A DNA stretch of 36,709 bases from Pleomorphomonas sp. (GTDB taxonomy: Bacteria; Pseudomonadota; Alphaproteobacteria; Rhizobiales; Pleomorphomonadaceae). The stretch lies in contig JARKNW010000025.1 in the NCBI GenBank assembly GCA_029976075.1, forward strand, positions 1-36,709. The letters are read 5' to 3'. A model generated the notes under the pieces. It was not told where the DNA came from. It was given only the letters and a program-made list of their open reading frames with translations, and did no database searches. How positions within the stretch are numbered: position 1 is the stretch's first letter; the number at the start of each line of letters is the position of its first letter. The position numbers and the translations under genes are program-made. Below are positions 23,810 through 32,803 of the stretch, piece after piece.

Positions 23810-24460
23810 CTACAATCCTATCAACGGGCTGACGAGGCGGCCGATCAGGCCCTGCGGCCTCAGGCGCCCCTCGATCGAGGCAAGGCAGATGCAGGTCTCC
23901 TCGCCGGTGACGACAGGCGTATGGTGCGTATCGCAGTCTTCTTCGGCGAGGTCGCCGGTCGAGCAGCGGCCGTGTTCGTCCTCGAAAGCCCCCTGAAGCA
24001 CCAGCGTCAGCTCGTCGCCGGAATGGCCGTGGGTCGGCATGTGCCTGCCTGCGGCGATTTTCAGCAGAACGAGATTGGTACGGCGATCTTCCGGCACGTC
24101 GAGGCGGGCAAAGGCCATGCCCGGTCCCATCCAGCGCCAGCCCGATGTGGCGCGCTCGGCGATCGGCGCGGGTAGCGCGATGCCGAGGTCACGGGCGGTT
24201 CGGCGCTGCGGGCGGGCCGGTGGCGTCGGTCGCCTTTCGTCGAGGCGGGCGAGCGTCCGTTCGAACAGCCGGGCGTCGAGCTCTGAGGGCGACAGGCGCT
24301 CGAGAAGCAGGCCGCCGAGCGCCAGGGTGTCGCGCTCGTCGGAGGCGCAATCGTCGCAGAGCGAGAGATGGCTTTCCATGACCAGCGCGGCGGCGGGCGA
24401 CAGCGATCCGGCCACATAGCGGGCCAGCAGTTCGGGGCTTGGGTGGCGGGCGGCGGTCAT
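23810..24460 (-). CDS. chrR: Zinc anti-sigma factor ChrR (ZAS + cupin)
   Basis: A 216-residue anti-sigma factor holding RpoE in the cytoplasm until singlet oxygen or related stress appears. The N-terminal zinc domain has H6, H31, C35 and C38 (H-x3-C-x2-C), the same spacing as Rhodobacter sphaeroides ChrR. The cupin domain has H144, H146, E150 and H180, again in the ChrR pattern, with C190 and C192 near the end. The gene overlaps rpoE by four bases. The assignment is firm because both metal sites are complete. Confidence 0.95.
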   Translation of the reverse strand: MTAARHPSPELLARYVAGSLSPAAALVMESHLSLCDDCASDERDTLALGGLLLERLSPSELDARLFERTLARLDERRPTPPARPQRRTARDLGIALPAPIAERATSGWRWMGPGMAFARLDVPEDRRTNLVLLKIAAGRHMPTHGHSGDELTLVLQGAFEDEHGRCSTGDLAEEDCDTHHTPVVTGEETCICLASIEGRLRPQGLIGRLVSPLIGL

Positions 24461-25035
24461 GATGGCTCGTCGAGCAGCTGACGCAGGCGGTTCATGGCGA
24501 GGCGGACGCGCGACTTGACGGTGCCGAGCGGTATGCCGAGGACTCTCGCGATTTCGGTCTGCGGCGATTGGGAGAAGAAGGAGAGGGCGATCACTTCCGC
24601 CTGTTCGCTCGGAAGCTGGTCGAGCGCGCGGCGCACGCGCGTCTCGTCCTCGCGGCTGATGATGTCGACCTCGGCCGACGGGCTGGGGTCGATGTCGCTC
24701 ACGGGCGGCAGATCGTCGTCCTTGAGGCGGCGGGCGACCCGGCGGCGCCGGTCGATGCCGAGGTTGCGGCAGATGGTGAAAATCCAGGTGGAGACGGCGC
24801 CGGCCTCGGCGTCGAACTGCCCGGCCTTGCGCCAGACGGCGAGCATGGTGTCCTGGATCAGGTCGTCGCAGTCGCCGGCTCCGAAGCCCTGCCGGGACAG
24901 ATAGGTCTTGAGGCGCGGCGCATAGAAGGCGAACAGCCGGGCAAAGGCCTGGCGATCGCCGGAACGGGCGATGGCGGCGACGAGGCGCGCGGCATCGTCG
25001 CCATCGAGCGGCGCCGCCGTGTCGGCCGGCCTCAT
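24457..25035 (-). CDS. rpoE: ECF sigma factor RpoE (ChrR-controlled)
   Basis: A 192-residue group IV sigma factor. Region 2 contains DCDDLIQDTMLAVWRKAGQFD and STWIFTICRNLGIDRRRR; region 4 contains LPSEQAEVIALSFFSQSPQTEIARVLGIPLGTVKSRVRLAM. The start is set at the ATG at 25035 (MRPADTAAP). An earlier ATG at 25098 would lie at or before the transcription start of the promoter read at 25132-25103, so it is unlikely. It forms an operon with chrR and the DUF1295 gene and probably drives its own operon and the divergent one. Confidence 0.94.
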   Translation of the reverse strand: MRPADTAAPLDGDDAARLVAAIARSGDRQAFARLFAFYAPRLKTYLSRQGFGAGDCDDLIQDTMLAVWRKAGQFDAEAGAVSTWIFTICRNLGIDRRRRVARRLKDDDLPPVSDIDPSPSAEVDIISREDETRVRRALDQLPSEQAEVIALSFFSQSPQTEIARVLGIPLGTVKSRVRLAMNRLRQLLDEPS

Positions 25036-25102
25036 GGCGCTGCCCGCCGCCCCTGAAGCGGCCCTGATCGATAGAGAGTTCGCCCGTCCACGTGTCATGC
25101 CT

Positions 25103-25132
25103 CTTCTACGCGCCGGCCCTCGCGGCGGATCA
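25103..25132 (-). promoter_or_regulatory. RpoE-type promoter of the rpoE-chrR operon
   Basis: On the minus strand TGATCC (25132-25127), 18 bases, TAGAAG (25108-25103). It matches the Rhodobacter RpoE promoter pattern as I remember it (TGATC, 18-base spacer, TAA/TAG-rich -10) and implies autoregulation. Confidence 0.65.
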
Positions 25133-25175
25133 CCCGTCTGCCGAAACGCTACGACTAAATTCGTCGTCGGCCCGG

Positions 25176-25205
25176 TGATCCTTCACAAGGTGCCCGTCGT
25201 AAAAG
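25176..25205 (+). promoter_or_regulatory. RpoE-type promoter of the FAD oxidoreductase/DUF1365/CFA operon
   Basis: TGATCC (25176-25181), exactly 18 bases, TAAAAG (25200-25205), 38 bases before the start codon. It mirrors the promoter at 25103-25132 on the other strand. Confidence 0.7.
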
Positions 25206-25243
25206 GGAACGTACAGCAAATTCAGGGACGAGCGGGAGTTCAC

Positions 25244-26584
25244 ATGGTCGAGCCGGCAAGAGCCAACAAGCGCCTGGAGATCGCGGTGGTTGGATCGGGC
25301 ATTTCCGGCCTGTCGGCTGCATGGCTGCTGTCGAGCCGCCACGACGTGACGCTCTACGAGATCGACCGGCGGATCGGCGGCCACAGCAACACCGTGCTGG
25401 CGCCGACCGATGCCTCCTCCATTCCGGTTGACACCGGCTTCATCGTCTACAACGAGGTGACCTATCCCAACCTGACGGCGCTGTTCCACCACATCGGCGT
25501 CGAAACCGAGGCGACCGACATGTCGTTCGCCGTCTCGATCGACGGCGGCCGTCTCGAGTATTCCGGCTCCGGCCTCGGCGGCCTCCTGGCCCAGCCGGCC
25601 AACATCGTCCGTCCGCGCTTCTATGCCATGATGGCCGATCTCCTGCGGTTCTACCGCCGGGCTCCGCGCGATCTCGGCCGGCTCGACGGCGTGACGCTGG
25701 CCGCCTATCTCGATGCCAACGGCTATGGCCGGGCCTTTCGCGAGGATCATCTCTATCCGATGGCGGCGGCCATCTGGTCGACGCCGGCCGCCGACGTCGG
25801 AGCCTATCCCGCCGAGGCCTTCATCCGTTTCTGCGACAACCATGGCCTGCTGAAGCTGACCGGCCGGCCGCAATGGCGGACGGTGAAGGGTGGCAGCCGC
25901 TCCTATGTGGCGCGCCTCAGCGAACCGCTTGCCGGGCGGGTGATGATCGGCCGCGACGTCAAGGTCGTCGAGCGCTCGGCGGCGGGTGTCGTCCTCGAGG
26001 ACGGGCTCAACCAGCGCCGCTTCGACAAGGTGCTGATCGCCTGCCATGCCGATCAGGCGCTCGGCGTTCTCAAGGTCCCGACCGAGGCCGAACAGCGCAT
26101 CCTCGGCGCGTTCCGCTACAGCCGCAACCACACGGTCCTGCATGGCGACGAGCGCCTGATGCCCAGGCGGCGGTCGGCCTGGTCGGCGTGGAACTATCTC
26201 GCCACCAGCGACCGCGCGTCCGGTCCGTCGGTCACCTACTGGATGAATCGCCTGCAGCATCTCGACCCCTCGGTACCGTTGTTCGTGACGCTCAATCCGC
26301 TTGTCGAGCTGCGCCTCGACAGGATCTACAGCCACTTCGTCTACGAGCACCCGCTGTTCGATCAGCCGGCCATCGACGCGCAGCGACAGCTCTGGACGCT
26401 GCAAGGTGTCGGCAACGTCTGGTTCGCCGGCGCCTATTTCGGAGCGGGTTTCCACGAGGACGGCCTGCAGGCGGGCCTCGCCGCCGCCGAGGCGATGGGA
26501 AGGATGCGCCGCCCCTGGGTGGTCGAGAACGAGTCCAGCCGCATCCATCTCGGCCCCGGCCTCTGGGGCGAGGCGGCGCAATGA
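25244..26584 (+). CDS. FAD-dependent amine-oxidase-like oxidoreductase of the RpoE regulon
   Basis: A 446-residue flavoprotein. The dinucleotide motif is [15 protein letters not shown] (about 14-28), followed by [14 protein letters not shown]; the C-terminal FAD motif reads [20 protein letters not shown]. This is the NAD(P)/FAD-dependent oxidoreductase (COG2907) that accompanies DUF1365 and CFA synthase in many genomes. In R. sphaeroides, flavin enzymes from RpoE-linked loci take part in furan fatty acid formation, so desaturation of a methylated acyl chain is a fair guess. GGGAG lies 6 bases before the ATG. It overlaps the next gene by four bases. Confidence 0.9.
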   Translation: MVEPARANKRLEIAVVGSGISGLSAAWLLSSRHDVTLYEIDRRIGGHSNTVLAPTDASSIPVDTGFIVYNEVTYPNLTALFHHIGVETEATDMSFAVSIDGGRLEYSGSGLGGLLAQPANIVRPRFYAMMADLLRFYRRAPRDLGRLDGVTLAAYLDANGYGRAFREDHLYPMAAAIWSTPAADVGAYPAEAFIRFCDNHGLLKLTGRPQWRTVKGGSRSYVARLSEPLAGRVMIGRDVKVVERSAAGVVLEDGLNQRRFDKVLIACHADQALGVLKVPTEAEQRILGAFRYSRNHTVLHGDERLMPRRRSAWSAWNYLATSDRASGPSVTYWMNRLQHLDPSVPLFVTLNPLVELRLDRIYSHFVYEHPLFDQPAIDAQRQLWTLQGVGNVWFAGAYFGAGFHEDGLQAGLAAAEAMGRMRRPWVVENESSRIHLGPGLWGEAAQ

Positions 26585-27357
26585 CGCCGGCGCTCTATAT
26601 CGGCGACGTGTTGCACCGTCGCCTTCGGCCGGCCGCCCATAGCCTCAAATACGGCGTCTACATGCTGAGCGTCGATCTCGACAGGCTGGGCGACGCGGAC
26701 CGGGCAAGCCGTCTCATGTCGGTCAACCGCTGGAATGCTCTGTCGTTTCACGAGGCCGATCACGGGCCGGACGGCGAGGGGCGGCTCGGCGAGCGCATCC
26801 GGCGTCTTTGCCGCGAGCGTGGCCTTGCCTGGGACGGAGCGAGCCTCAGCCTGATCGCCATGCCGCGCCTGTTCGGCTTCGTCTTCAATCCGCTCAGCGT
26901 CTACTTCTGCCGCAACGCCGACGGGCGGCTCGCATCGATCGTCTACGAGGTGCGCAACACCTTTGGCGGCATGCATCACTACACCGCCGACGTCGACCTC
27001 GATGCAGCCGGCACCATCCACCAGGCGGCGGAAAAGGGCTTCTACGTCTCGCCCTTCCTGCCGATGGAGATGCGCTATCGCTTCCACGTCAGGCCGCCGG
27101 CCGAGCGCTTCACCATCGCCATCGAGGATCACGACCGCGACGGCCTGATGCTGACCGCCTCGATGTCGCTGAAGCGCGAGACGGCTTGCGATCGCACCAT
27201 CGTCCGCCTGCTCGTCCGCTTCCCGATGATGACGCTGAAGGTGGTGGCCGGCATCCACTGGGAGGCGCTGAAGCTCTGGCTGAAGCGAGTCCCCTTCCAC
27301 ACTCGCCCCGGCGGCGGCCCCAAGGGTTTCAATCCAACGGAAAGGTCTTCCGGATGA
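26581..27357 (+). CDS. DUF1365 family protein
   Basis: A 258-residue protein of DUF1365 (COG3496). Typical segments are [44 protein letters not shown] and [17 protein letters not shown]. There is no membrane helix at the start. It overlaps both neighbours by ATGA, so the three genes are translated together. The exact reaction is not known to me; the constant link with CFA synthase suggests a role in fatty-acid modification. Confidence 0.92.
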   Translation: MTPALYIGDVLHRRLRPAAHSLKYGVYMLSVDLDRLGDADRASRLMSVNRWNALSFHEADHGPDGEGRLGERIRRLCRERGLAWDGASLSLIAMPRLFGFVFNPLSVYFCRNADGRLASIVYEVRNTFGGMHHYTADVDLDAAGTIHQAAEKGFYVSPFLPMEMRYRFHVRPPAERFTIAIEDHDRDGLMLTASMSLKRETACDRTIVRLLVRFPMMTLKVVAGIHWEALKLWLKRVPFHTRPGGGPKGFNPTERSSG

Positions 27358-28577
27358 CGTTGTCCATGCTCGTCCCCTCGATCGTCGGCCTGACGCTGCC
27401 GCCCCGGCTGCGTGTCGCCCTGGTGGAACGCATGCTCGGCCACATCGATCACGGCCACCTGTCCGTCACGTTGCCGGATGGAACGCGCCTTGCCGCCAAG
27501 GGCCATCTGCCCGGCGCGGTCGGCGAGTTGCGCATCCTGCGCTGGCGGGCGTTGGCGCGCCTGCTGAGCGGCGGCGACGTCGGCTTTGCGGAGGCTTACG
27601 TCGACGGCGACTGGGATACGCCCGATCTCGTTGCCTTCCTGACCCTCTGCTCGGAGAACCTCGACAAGCTGACCCGCATTGGCGAGGCCTCGCTGCCGGT
27701 CAGGCTGGCGCGGCGCCTGCTGATGCTGGCGCGACGCAACTCCAGGGCCGGCAGCCGGCGCAACATCATGGCCCACTATGATCTCGGCAACGACTTCTTC
27801 GCCGAGTGGCTCGACAAGGAGATGATCTATTCCTCGGCCCTCTATGAGGAGGGCGACGATCTCGAGGCGGCGCAGAAGCGCAAGTTCGGGCGGATTGCCA
27901 GCCTGTTGCATCTCGACGGCCGTCAGTCGGTGCTGGAGATCGGCTGCGGTTGGGGCGGGCTCGCCGCCTATCTTGCCGGCGCCGGCGCGAGGTGGGTGGA
28001 CGGGATCACGGTGTCGCCGGCCCAGTTGGCGATCGGACAGGAGAAAATGCGCCGGCGCGGCCTCGAGGGGAGCGTGGCGCTGGAGCTTCGCGATTATCGC
28101 GACGTTGAAGGCCAATACGACCGCATCGTGTCGATCGAGATGTTCGAAGCGGTGGGCGAGGCCTATTGGCGGGGCTATTTCGACAAGCTCCGGCAGGCGT
28201 TGAAGCCGGGCGGCCGGGCGGTGCTGCAGGTGATCACCATCGCCGACGAGCGCTTCGAGCACTATCGCAGCCATCCCGACATGATCCAGACGCTGGTGTT
28301 TCCCGGCGGCATGCTACCGAGCAAGGCGCTGTTCGCCTCGGTGGCGAAGGACGCCGGCCTCGCCATCACCGATCGCCTCGACTTCGGCCTGTCCTACGCA
28401 AGGACGCTCGCCGACTGGCGGCAGCGCTTCGAGGCGGCCTGGCCGAGGATAACCGAACTCGGCTACTCCACGGCCTTCAAACGCCTCTGGTCCTACTACC
28501 TCGCCTACTGCGAGGCTGGCTTCCGCACCGGCCGCATCGATGTCAGCCTCTACGCGCTGGAGCCGGCGAGGGCGTAG
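27354..28577 (+). CDS. Cyclopropane-fatty-acyl-phospholipid synthase family methyltransferase
   Basis: A 407-residue SAM-dependent enzyme acting on unsaturated acyl chains of membrane phospholipids. The N-terminal lipid-binding part (about 1-120) precedes the Rossmann domain with [15 protein letters not shown] and the family blocks [40 protein letters not shown] and PGGMLPS. It could make cyclopropane or methyl-branched acyl chains; the latter fits an RpoE regulon. It is the last gene of the operon and ends 15 bases from the convergent methyltransferase gene. Confidence 0.93.
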   Translation: MTLSMLVPSIVGLTLPPRLRVALVERMLGHIDHGHLSVTLPDGTRLAAKGHLPGAVGELRILRWRALARLLSGGDVGFAEAYVDGDWDTPDLVAFLTLCSENLDKLTRIGEASLPVRLARRLLMLARRNSRAGSRRNIMAHYDLGNDFFAEWLDKEMIYSSALYEEGDDLEAAQKRKFGRIASLLHLDGRQSVLEIGCGWGGLAAYLAGAGARWVDGITVSPAQLAIGQEKMRRRGLEGSVALELRDYRDVEGQYDRIVSIEMFEAVGEAYWRGYFDKLRQALKPGGRAVLQVITIADERFEHYRSHPDMIQTLVFPGGMLPSKALFASVAKDAGLAITDRLDFGLSYARTLADWRQRFEAAWPRITELGYSTAFKRLWSYYLAYCEAGFRTGRIDVSLYALEPARA

Positions 28578-28592
28578 TCGGTTTCGACCGGC

Positions 28593-29372
28593 TCAGGCAG
28601 ACTTGCCGGGCGACACCAGCAGATAAAGCGAGCCGCGATAGGTCGGCTCGCGGCGCAGGGCACCGTACTTCTGGTCCCAGGTGCCGGACTTGAGGTCGGC
28701 GGCGAGATGGGCGACGGCGGCTTCGGCCTCGTCGGCGGTGATGAAGCTCCACGCCGAGCAGGACAGGCGCGCTGCCGGCTCCAGCAGCCTTTCCGGCCGG
28801 CCGTAATAGGCTTCGTTGAAGCCGTCGCGGCAGTCGAAGGGGATGGGGACGGCAATGCGCTCGACCGGAGTATCCAGGCCGTCGGCGACCCTTTCGAACG
28901 AGGGATAGCGGCGGGCTTCGGTGGACAGCACCTTGGGGGCATAATCGCCAAGCCAGAAGGCTTCGACTTCGTTGGGGTCGCAGGTGAGGATCACGACCGG
29001 GCCGCGCGTCACCCGGCGCACTTCCCGGAGGCCGGCCTCGAGATCCGTCCACTGGTGGATGGTGAAGCTCGCCATGGCCGCGTCGAAACTGTCGTCGGCA
29101 AACGGCAGGTGCTCGGCCGTGGCGTCGATGGCGGGTGCAAGGTGGGCAGGGCGTTGTGACCGCATCGAGGCGGAGGGCTCGATGGGCGTGACCTCACGAT
29201 CCTCGGGCTCGTAGGACCCGGCGCCGGCACCGACGTTGAGCACGGTTCTCGCAGGCCCCAGCGCGTCGGCGATCATGGCGGCGATGCGCGGATCGGGCTG
29301 GCGATAGGTGCTGTAGGATTGTCCGATCCGTCCGTAATCGGCATCGCCGGCGCTGCCGTCCTGATGGCGCAT
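28593..29372 (-). CDS. Class I SAM-dependent methyltransferase
   Basis: A 259-residue Methyltransf_11 protein: motif I VLNVGAGAGSYE (about 44-55), the acidic TPIEPS strand, and HLPFADDSFDAAMASFTIHQW. The start is the ATG opening MRHQDGSAGDADYGRIG, a common opening of this group. It is a single gene between the CFA operon and opgD, and its substrate is unknown. Confidence 0.88.
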   Translation of the reverse strand: MRHQDGSAGDADYGRIGQSYSTYRQPDPRIAAMIADALGPARTVLNVGAGAGSYEPEDREVTPIEPSASMRSQRPAHLAPAIDATAEHLPFADDSFDAAMASFTIHQWTDLEAGLREVRRVTRGPVVILTCDPNEVEAFWLGDYAPKVLSTEARRYPSFERVADGLDTPVERIAVPIPFDCRDGFNEAYYGRPERLLEPAARLSCSAWSFITADEAEAAVAHLAADLKSGTWDQKYGALRREPTYRGSLYLLVSPGKSA

Positions 29373-29452
29373 CTTGTCCTCCCTGTCGCATCGATACTGT
29401 CATAAGCAGTCCGTGTGACAAACGGATAGATGGCATCAGGACGGCCCGCCCA

Positions 29453-31045
29453 TCAGAACGGGTGGTACTGGAACATCCAGGTCTCGCTGACGATCTTGCC
29501 GTCGAGCTTCAGCTGCAGCTTCATCTCCACCGGGTCGGTGCCCTCGACGTCGGCCAGATCGAACTGGGCGCGCCAGTGTCCCGGCACGTTGTCCGGCACC
29601 GCTTCCATCATCCGGTAGTCGGTGAAACGGCCGCGCGAGGCGGCAAGCACCATCTCGGGCTTGACCCCGTAGGGCACGTTGACGAGTGGTCCGCCCAGGA
29701 ACTCGACCAGGAACTTGCGCACCCCCTTGGGGCGTGGCTGTCCGGGCTGGCCGCCATTGCTGAGCCGGGTGGCGACGCAGCGGGCGAGATCGGTCGGGTG
29801 GGGTTCGTCGGCCTGCCAGTAGAGGCGGTAGGAGAGCTCGCACTTCGTGCCCGCCTTGGCCGGCTCGGCCGGAACCCAGGTGGCGACGATGTTGTCGTGG
29901 ATCTCGTCGTCGGTGGAGAGCTCGATCAGGTGGACGGCGCCCTTGCCCCAGTCGCCTTTCGGCTCGACCCAGAGGCTCGGCCGCTTCTCGTAGCAGACGC
30001 CGTCTTCATAGTGGTCGAACATGCGGTCGCGCTGCAGCAGGCCGTAGCCCTTGATGTTCTCGTCGGAGAAGGTGGACGCGACGATGTGAGGCGGGTTGTT
30101 GAGCGGCCGCCAGAGGTGTTCGCCCCAGCCGGTCCACATGGCAAGGCCGTCCGAATCGTGGATTTCCGGCCGCCAGTCGATGGCCGTCGGCTTCTCGGTC
30201 TCGGAGAACCAGTACATCGAGGTCAGCGGCGCGATGCCGAAGCGTTCGACGTCGCGGCGCAGGAACAGCGCCTGGTCGATATCCATGATCACGCCCTTGG
30301 TGCGGGTCATGACAAAGCGATAGGCGCCGACCACCGATGGCCCCTCGAGCAGGGCGTAGACGGTCACGCTGTCGCTGCCGTCCCTAGGCGTCTCGATGTA
30401 GACCTTGGTGAAGTCGGGAAACTCCTCGGAGCGTCCGGCAACGGCCGTGTCGACCGACAGCCCGCGCGCCGACAGGCCGTACTGATGCAGTTCGCCGATG
30501 GCCCGGAAGTAGGAGGCGCCGAGGAAGGCCACCCAGTCGTTCTTGCGCCATTCGAGGTCGCCGCCGCGCGGCTCCTGCAGACGGAATCCGGCAAAGCCGG
30601 CACCGGCCGGCAACTGGCGGGCGACCGAGTCGGCCGGCATGTTGAAGTAGGTCTGATCGTAGATGATCTCGCGCGCCTTGCCGTCCTCGACCACGTGAAT
30701 GTCGACCGCCTTCTGGAAGTACATGCCGAGGTGGAAGAAGGTGACGGGGAACCGGCCCGGACCGTTGGCGAACAACGCCTGATCGGTGTCGAAGGTGATC
30801 TTGCCCCAGGCGTCGTAGTCGATCTTGTTGAGGATGTCGGGTGCGGGCTTGGCCGGCCCGGCATAGGGCTGTGCGACCATCTTCTCGGCGGTCGCCTTGA
30901 GGGTTTCGAAGGAAAAAGCGTGCGCCTTGCCGAACTTGAGACCCTTGGCTTCGGCGAAGGCGGGGCCGCCTCTGGCGATGAGCCCCACTGCGGTGGACGC
31001 GGCGATGGCTTTCAGGACGGAACGTCGATCGATTGTCTGGCTCAT
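29453..31045 (-). CDS. opgD: Glucan biosynthesis protein D
   Basis: A 530-residue periplasmic protein of the OpgD/OpgG (MdoG) family, acting on osmoregulated periplasmic glucans. A twin-arginine signal (DRRSVLKAIAASTAVGLIA, ending near AFA-EA) supports Tat export, as for OpgD rather than OpgG. The family body runs to the end (FPVTFFHLGMYFQKAVDIHV, SMYWFSE, GWGEHLWRPLNNP). The E. coli homologue was shown to be a beta-1,2-glucan hydrolase. The start codon has a weak ribosome site. No glucan synthase (OpgH) gene lies in the window. Confidence 0.95.
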   Translation of the reverse strand: MSQTIDRRSVLKAIAASTAVGLIARGGPAFAEAKGLKFGKAHAFSFETLKATAEKMVAQPYAGPAKPAPDILNKIDYDAWGKITFDTDQALFANGPGRFPVTFFHLGMYFQKAVDIHVVEDGKAREIIYDQTYFNMPADSVARQLPAGAGFAGFRLQEPRGGDLEWRKNDWVAFLGASYFRAIGELHQYGLSARGLSVDTAVAGRSEEFPDFTKVYIETPRDGSDSVTVYALLEGPSVVGAYRFVMTRTKGVIMDIDQALFLRRDVERFGIAPLTSMYWFSETEKPTAIDWRPEIHDSDGLAMWTGWGEHLWRPLNNPPHIVASTFSDENIKGYGLLQRDRMFDHYEDGVCYEKRPSLWVEPKGDWGKGAVHLIELSTDDEIHDNIVATWVPAEPAKAGTKCELSYRLYWQADEPHPTDLARCVATRLSNGGQPGQPRPKGVRKFLVEFLGGPLVNVPYGVKPEMVLAASRGRFTDYRMMEAVPDNVPGHWRAQFDLADVEGTDPVEMKLQLKLDGKIVSETWMFQYHPF

Positions 31046-31252
31046 TATTTTTTAGCGGCTTTGACGGATGCGGCGGCTTTGGGCGCCGGTTGGAGGGAAG
31101 GCATGGTGAAACAGCCATAGCGCCACGGCCTTAAGGGACGATGGCGACGGCTTTGAACATTCTAGCGATGAGGCGCGGAAGATCGCTTCGCTCGAGACCC
31201 AACGGAAAACGGACGAACAAGATGGTCTCTTGAAAACGAAGCTAAGGATATT

Positions 31253-31329
31253 TGGTAGCAGCGGGCGGAATCGAACCGCCGACCTACGGGTTATGAGTCC
31301 GTCGCTCTAACCAACTGAGCTACACTGCC
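31253..31329 (-). tRNA. tRNA with CAT anticodon, probably elongator tRNA-Met
   Basis: A full 77-base cloverleaf on the minus strand: acceptor GGCAGTG with CGCTGCT (two G-U pairs), D stem GCTC/GAGC, anticodon arm ACGGA-CTCATAA-CCCGT, T arm GGCGG-TTCGATT-CCGCC, discriminator A and an encoded CCA (31255-31253). The anticodon CAT is at 31295-31293. The first anticodon-stem pair next to the loop is an A-C mismatch. It is not an initiator, since the acceptor lacks the 1-72 C-A mismatch. Ile2 (lysidine type) cannot be fully excluded. Confidence 0.93.
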
Positions 31330-31363
31330 ACACGCCACCGGCTGGCCGGCGGAAAGTGCGCCG

Positions 31364-31392
31364 ATATAAGGGCGGGTGAGGGGGGCTGTCAA
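31364..31392 (-). promoter_or_regulatory. Sigma70 promoter of the tRNA gene
   Basis: On the minus strand TTGACA (31392-31387), a 17-base spacer and TTATAT (31369-31364) lie about 35 bases before the tRNA 5' end. This is a near-consensus promoter, the clearest sigma70 site in the window. Confidence 0.75.
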
Positions 31393-31523
31393 GCGCCATT
31401 GGCCCCCGTAATTACCCTTTGCCGGCGGTGCTTGACGAGCGGCGAAAAGCAGATGGCCAAGTGGCTCGCCGGGGCGCGACCGCCGGCCTTGACCCACGGC
31501 GGCGGGCGGGATTCCATCCGCTC

Positions 31524-32663
31524 ATGAAGCGAATCGCACTTTTCCTCGCCAGCGCGCTGGCGCTCGCCTCCCATGGCGCCGTGGCGGCCGATGCCGCCTT
31601 TTCCACCTGGTTCGAGACCAAGGTCTGGCCGGCGGCCAAGGCTTCCGGCGTCAGCCGCGCCACCTTCGAGGCGGCGGTTGCCGGCCTCGAACCCGATCTC
31701 AGCTTGCCCGACCTCAAGCCGACCGGCGGCGGCAACGCCTTCCAGGCCGAGTTCCAGAGCCCGGCCACCTACCTTGCCGACGGCAAGCTCGACGCTCTCG
31801 CGGCCGGTGCCCGCAAGCGATATGCCGCCAACCGGGCGCTGCTCGACAAGGTGACGAGGGCCACCGGCGTGCCGGCCGGCGTCGTGCTCGCTGTGTGGGG
31901 CAAGGAATCGGCGTTCGGCTCCGCCAGAATCGAGAAGGATGCCGTTCGCACGCTGGCGACGCAGGCCTACATGGGCTCACGGCGCGACGAGTTCTTTCCC
32001 GAACTGGTGGCGGCGCTGCGCATTCTTGAGGAAGAACATATCTCGCGGGCAGCCATGAAGAGTTCCTGGGCCGGGGCGTTGGGGCAGCCGCAGTTCATGC
32101 CGACCAAGTTTCTGGCCGATGCCGTGGATGGCGACGGCGACGGGCGGCGCGACATCTGGAACTCGGTGCAGGACGTGCTCGCCTCCATCGGTCATTTCCT
32201 CAAGTCGCGCGGCTGGAAGGCCGGCGTGCCCTGGGGCGTCGAGGTGCGTGTGCCGGCCTCGGTGCCTTGCAGCCTGGAAGGGCCGGACCAGGGACAATCG
32301 CTTTCGGCCTGGGCGAAGGCCGGCGTGACGCGCGCCGACGGCCGTCCGCTGGCCGCAGCCGATGTCGGTCCCGTGGGGCACCTTCTGATGCCGGCCGGGC
32401 GCATGGGGCCAGCCTTCCTGGTATCGGACAACTTCTATGTGCTGAAGGCCTCTAACGAATCCGACGTCTACGCGCTGACCATCGGCATGGTCGGCGACCG
32501 GCTGGAGGGATCGCAGTCGATCCGGGGCGCCTGGGGAAAGGCGGGCGGCTTTACCCGCAGCGACGTGCGGGCGGTGCAGAAGCGCCTCGAAGCCATGGGC
32601 CACGACGTCGGCACCACCGATGGCCTCGTCGGCTTCCGTACCCGTGTCGCCATCGGCCGCTGA
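31524..32663 (+). CDS. Lytic murein transglycosylase (MltB-like), truncated by an in-frame TGA
   Basis: An exported enzyme that cleaves peptidoglycan and leaves 1,6-anhydro ends. The signal peptide is 1-22 (AVA-AD). The SLT_2 domain has the catalytic E128 in VLAVWGKESAFGS, with KSSWAGALGQPQFMPTKF further on. From about 345 a PG_binding_1 domain begins (FTRSDVRAVQKRLEAMGHDV, DGLVGFRTRVAIGR), but it stops at residue 379 at a TGA. The 21 codons that follow in the same frame look like the missing end of that domain. The catalytic part is intact, so the protein may still work with weaker wall binding. The ATG start is chosen for its signal peptide. Confidence 0.9.
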   Translation: MKRIALFLASALALASHGAVAADAAFSTWFETKVWPAAKASGVSRATFEAAVAGLEPDLSLPDLKPTGGGNAFQAEFQSPATYLADGKLDALAAGARKRYAANRALLDKVTRATGVPAGVVLAVWGKESAFGSARIEKDAVRTLATQAYMGSRRDEFFPELVAALRILEEEHISRAAMKSSWAGALGQPQFMPTKFLADAVDGDGDGRRDIWNSVQDVLASIGHFLKSRGWKAGVPWGVEVRVPASVPCSLEGPDQGQSLSAWAKAGVTRADGRPLAAADVGPVGHLLMPAGRMGPAFLVSDNFYVLKASNESDVYALTIGMVGDRLEGSQSIRGAWGKAGGFTRSDVRAVQKRLEAMGHDVGTTDGLVGFRTRVAIGR

Positions 32664-32729
32664 CAGGCCAAGAACGGCCTTCCGGTGACCTGCTATCCCG
32701 ACAAGGCGGTGATCTCCGCCTTGAAATGA
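32661..32729 (+). pseudogene. In-frame continuation of the transglycosylase after the TGA
   Basis: After the TGA at 32661-32663 the frame stays open for 21 codons (QAKNGLPVTCYPDKAVISAL plus K) to a second TGA at 32727-32729. The phrase fits the end of a PG_binding_1 domain, in which an aromatic residue followed by Q-x-x-x-G-L-P is typical. A Trp codon TGG changed to TGA would explain it. The stop context is TGA-C, the leakiest kind. Confidence 0.6.
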
Positions 32730-32742
32730 GACGGCAAATGAA

Positions 32743-32764
32743 AAGGGGCACCGAAGCGCCCCTT
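32743..32764 (+). terminator. Hairpin after the transglycosylase gene
   Basis: AAGGGGC (32743-32749) pairs with GCCCCTT (32758-32764) over an 8-base loop, 13 bases after the second stop at 32729. Its position after that second stop fits a once longer reading frame. Confidence 0.5.
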
Positions 32765-32783
32765 CCGTTGCTGGCTCATTGAA

Positions 32784-32799
32784 CCGGCCTTTCGGCCGG
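32784..32799 (-). terminator. GAAA-tetraloop hairpin after hsp20
   Basis: On the minus strand CCGGCC-GAAA-GGCCGG, a perfect 6-bp stem closed by a stable tetraloop, begins 4 bases after the hsp20 stop and is followed by TTC. Confidence 0.55.
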
Positions 32800-32803
32800 A
32801 TGC

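Noticed and set aside
31046..31252. Promoter for opgD in the 207-base gap before the tRNA
   Set aside because: Only poor matches to -35/-10 were found; nothing was clear enough to list.
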